Source of the DNA: Candidatus Coatesiibacteriota bacterium
GTDB taxonomy: Bacteria > RBG-13-66-14 > B26-G2
NCBI GenBank assembly: GCA_003647715.1
Contig: QMNJ01000007.1
Location: 1 to 26,010, forward strand
Length of the DNA stretch: 26,010 nt
Direction of reading: 5' to 3'
A program made the position numbers and the translations under genes. Each line of letters starts with the position of its first letter. Position 1 is the first letter of the stretch. Of this stretch, positions 23,590-26,010 are shown one piece after another. The notes below the pieces were generated by a model, which saw nothing but the letters and a program-made list of their open reading frames with translations, was not told where the DNA came from and did not search any database.

Positions 23590-24693
23590 TTATTCACATA
23601 GGTTTATTGCCCTTCCCTCTCTTATGCAATAGTCAAACTCAAATCTAAACCCACCGAACTCACCATAGAATCCAGGTTCAAAGGTGAAAATCATATTATC
23701 ATCAAATGGTAAATCATCAAAGGCGACCGACTTCGCCGAGACATAGGGATATACATCGTGCACCTCAACACCGAGCCCATGAGAGTATGAGTGCTTCTGA
23801 TACTTAAGCACATCTAATTCCTTGCTTAGCTTATTAAGACCCTTACATACTTCTTTTGGGAGAACACCTTTAAGATTCTTCCTTCTTAAGTAATTCTCAA
23901 GCTGAAACCACTTTTCATAGAACGGGTGTTCTCTCACATCGCCACCTACCAGATATGTTCGTGTAAGGTCGGATGCATAGCCATAATGCCATACTCCCAT
24001 ATCCACGATCAGGAGGTCCCCTTCATTGAGTGGTCTTGAAGCAACAGGTATGGGATGTGGTTCACTTGCCTCATCACCATAGGCAACTATGGGCTCGAAG
24101 GATGGTCTGTGTCCTCTCTCTGCAATTTCCTTCAGTATGAACGAGAGTATCTCATCTCTCCACATCCCAGGTCTTATGAATTCACCTACCTCGTCAAGAA
24201 TTTCAACTGTTGTTGAACATGCCCTCTCTATGAAGTCAACCTCACTTTTGGTCTTATATATCCTCAGTTCCCCAATGATATTCTTCCCACTCACCGGATG
24301 GGCAAACTCAGATATATTCTGGTGAATGGAGTGAAGCAATCTATCAAGGGCTGGAATGCCAGGGCAGTATTCTACATATACCTCTTCGCCTTTTACCAGC
24401 CCCCTTATCTCATCAGTCACCTCATCTAAACCACCCTCAGTAATTCTTAGTTCACACATTTCTGATATGGGTTCAAGTGATGCATGCTCTATACTACCTA
24501 CCAATACCACTGGCTCTTTATCCGGTCTGAAGATGATAGCAGATGGTCTGGTCAGATGAGCATCAAGCAGAAACATCTTCATATTGGGGTTTGGTGCCCT
24601 TATAAACAACAGAACAAGTGGTTTATCAAGAACCCCTCTTAACTGGGTCAGTTTTTCACTAAAAGCCCTTTTTAGTAGTTCTCTATTTTCCAT
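23590..24693 (-). CDS. M24 family metallopeptidase (Xaa-Pro peptidase-like)
   Basis: The 367-residue protein has a creatinase-like N-terminal domain (about 1-150) and a pita-bread M24 catalytic domain. Metal ligands are all visible: Asp231 in LLIVDMGVWHYGYASDLTRTY, split by Asp242, then His305 in HSYSHGLGVEVHD, Glu339 in FTFEPGFYG and Glu352 in FRFEFDYCI. His213 in SEPHPIP is the usual proton shuttle. It fits Xaa-Pro aminopeptidase or dipeptidase (PepP/PepQ), which trim peptides ending in proline bonds; which of the two cannot be told. No signal peptide is present. It is divergent from the cysteine desulfurase gene, with 129 AT-rich bases between. Confidence 0.9.
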   Translation of the reverse strand: MENRELLKRAFSEKLTQLRGVLDKPLVLLFIRAPNPNMKMFLLDAHLTRPSAIIFRPDKEPVVLVGSIEHASLEPISEMCELRITEGGLDEVTDEIRGLVKGEEVYVEYCPGIPALDRLLHSIHQNISEFAHPVSGKNIIGELRIYKTKSEVDFIERACSTTVEILDEVGEFIRPGMWRDEILSFILKEIAERGHRPSFEPIVAYGDEASEPHPIPVASRPLNEGDLLIVDMGVWHYGYASDLTRTYLVGGDVREHPFYEKWFQLENYLRRKNLKGVLPKEVCKGLNKLSKELDVLKYQKHSYSHGLGVEVHDVYPYVSAKSVAFDDLPFDDNMIFTFEPGFYGEFGGFRFEFDYCIREGRAINLCE

Positions 24694-24822
24694 AATGATT
24701 TAATTCTAATACATCAAGTTGTATTTGGAATTACTTTTTTATAAAAAATGTTAATTTTTTAATTATCATTTCTGCAGTTATTTATTGTAAAATAGTTTAA
24801 TACATGTATCCGGAGAATTAGG
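24694..24822. other. AT-rich divergent intergenic region
   Basis: Promoters for both neighbours must lie here, but no good -35/-10 pair stands out. A perfect 14-bp palindrome TTTTTTATAAAAAA (24735-24748) lies near the middle. GGAG precedes the cysteine desulfurase ATG by about nine bases. Confidence 0.4.
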
Positions 24823-25995
24823 ATGAGGGTCTATTTTGATAATAATGCGACTACACCATTAGATAGAGATGTTCTTGAGGAGATGCTTCCTTTCTTCTGT
24901 GAGAAGTTTGCAAATCCAATGTCTATTCACAACTTTGGAAATGAGGCAGAAGAAGCCCTATCAATGGCACGAGAGAGAGTGGCAGAAGCACTTGAATGCG
25001 AGCCAGATGACACCATATTTACAAGCGGTGGTAGTGAGGCAAATAATATGGTGTTAAAGGGTATCTCACCAATCCCTGATGGTAAGGGACATATTATAAC
25101 ATCGGTTATTGAGCATCCCGCTATTCTGGAACCATGCAGATACCTTCAGAAACACGGTATAGATATTACATATATAAAAGTGGATAAGTATGGTTTGGTT
25201 GACCCAGATGATGTAAGAAGGGCAATAAGAAAAGACACCTGCCTTATAACCATAATGCACGGCAATAACGAGGTCGGAACAATTGAACCTATAGAAGAGG
25301 TCGCAAGGATTGCGAATGAGAAAGAGATACCATTCCATACCGATGCTGTTCAATCAGTGGGCAAAATACCGCTCTCCGTCGCAGAGATGGGAATTGACCT
25401 TCTATCTCTTTCTGCACATAAGTTCAACGGTCCCAAGGGTGTTGGTGCTCTCATTGCGAGGAAGGAGGTTAGAAGAAAGTTGACTCCACTGTTGCATGGT
25501 GGTGAGCAGGAGTCAGGGAAGCGCGCCTCCACTCACAATGTCCCCGGTATCGTTGGTCTTGGAAAAGCAATTGAAATGGCTGTAAAGAACAGAGAGGGGA
25601 ATACGGAGAAGGTTAAGAGATTGAGGGATATGCTACATAGGGGGATAATTGAGAGTATTCCCGATGTTGAACTTGTTGGACACCAGGAGAAGCGACTGCC
25701 TACAACCCTGAACATTGCTTTTCACTATGTAGAGGGAGAGTCAGTTCAACTGATGTTGAATAACAAGGGGGTTGCGGTATCAACTGGCTCTGCCTGTGCC
25801 TCGGGTAAGTTAGAGCCGTCTCATGTCCTCATTGAGATGGGATACCCACATGAAGTAGCACAGGGAGCAGTTAGATTCTCACTTGGCATGGGAAATACAG
25901 AGGAAGAGGTGAGATATGTTTTAGAAATCTTACCAGAGATAATTGAGAAGTTAAGAAGAATGAGCCCCCTCACACCACAGGATTATTTCAAGTGA
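24823..25995 (+). CDS. nifS: Cysteine desulfurase, NifS type
   Basis: This PLP enzyme takes sulfur from cysteine for iron-sulfur clusters and other thio-cofactors. The 390 residues include FDNNATTPLD (5-14), TSGGSEANN (67-75), the PLP-stacking His98 in IEHPA, Asp174 and Gln177 in HTDAVQ, the PLP Lys200 in SLSAHKFNGPKG, and the catalytic Cys325 in STGSACASGKLEPSH on a short flexible loop (group I). The C-terminal MSPLTP is typical of NifS-like proteins that work with a NifU/IscU scaffold, which may lie just beyond the window. Calling it nifS rather than iscS rests on this ending. No nitrogen fixation genes are seen, so a housekeeping role is likely. Confidence 0.93.
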   Translation: MRVYFDNNATTPLDRDVLEEMLPFFCEKFANPMSIHNFGNEAEEALSMARERVAEALECEPDDTIFTSGGSEANNMVLKGISPIPDGKGHIITSVIEHPAILEPCRYLQKHGIDITYIKVDKYGLVDPDDVRRAIRKDTCLITIMHGNNEVGTIEPIEEVARIANEKEIPFHTDAVQSVGKIPLSVAEMGIDLLSLSAHKFNGPKGVGALIARKEVRRKLTPLLHGGEQESGKRASTHNVPGIVGLGKAIEMAVKNREGNTEKVKRLRDMLHRGIIESIPDVELVGHQEKRLPTTLNIAFHYVEGESVQLMLNNKGVAVSTGSACASGKLEPSHVLIEMGYPHEVAQGAVRFSLGMGNTEEEVRYVLEILPEIIEKLRRMSPLTPQDYFK

Positions 25996-26010
25996 TAAGT
26001 TGTATTAATC

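Noticed and set aside
24735..24748. Palindrome TTTTTTATAAAAAA as an operator for the cysteine desulfurase
   Set aside because: In AT-rich intergenic DNA such runs are common and it resembles no iron-sulfur regulator site that I can name.
1..26010. CRISPR arrays, insertion sequences, integrases or phage genes
   Set aside because: No regularly spaced repeats, transposase or integrase motifs were seen on either strand; the only repeat of note is the pair at 114-158 and 725-769.

Overview
The window looks like chromosomal DNA of an uncultured Gram-negative-type bacterium. It is moderately AT-rich and uses many ATA, AGA and AGG codons. It has peptidoglycan synthesis (a DdlA-type D-Ala-D-Ala ligase), a secreted subtilase with a type IX-like (Por) C-terminal sorting tail, and a polysaccharide export cluster. 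Sorting tails of this kind occur in Bacteroidota relatives and in several candidate phyla such as the WOR-3/Cloacimonetes-like groups; I cannot place the organism more closely from sequence alone.

Layout. Bases 1-977 are an accessory patch: a RelE-type toxin and its Phd/YefM-type antitoxin on the minus strand, flanked by two diverged copies of a 45-nt repeat, a truncated Fpg/Nei-like N-terminus behind an intact ribosome binding site, and the relic of a minus-strand gene with several in-frame stops. Bases 978-6490 are a minus-strand unit read as tRNA-Gly(CCC), ddl, a PHP-domain metallohydrolase, nadB and guaA. It has a near-consensus promoter in front of the tRNA, and guaA appears to begin at a CTG codon coupled to the end of nadB. 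Bases 6593-8680 hold a subtilase gene broken by one in-frame TAG, followed by a clear terminator. Then come an integral-membrane methyltransferase (minus) and gdhA with its own promoter and terminator.

Bases 10871-14568 are a plus-strand run: a DUF6884-like protein, an overlapping PD-(D/E)XK-like/winged-helix protein, and a secreted VIT-VWA protein. The first two form the least understood pair in the window. A DUF2085 membrane protein lies convergent to them. Bases 15387-23588 are a long plus-strand array: metK and ahcY (the activated methyl cycle), a class I methyltransferase, a GT4 glycosyltransferase, a flippase, an O-antigen ligase/polymerase-like protein and coaX. An M24 peptidase (minus) meets coaX tail to tail, and a NifS-type cysteine desulfurase (plus) closes the window.

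Most of the window is ordinary metabolism. The items that deserve a second look are the toxin-antitoxin patch with its relics, the CTG start of guaA, the amber codon inside the subtilase, and the DUF6884/nuclease-like pair.
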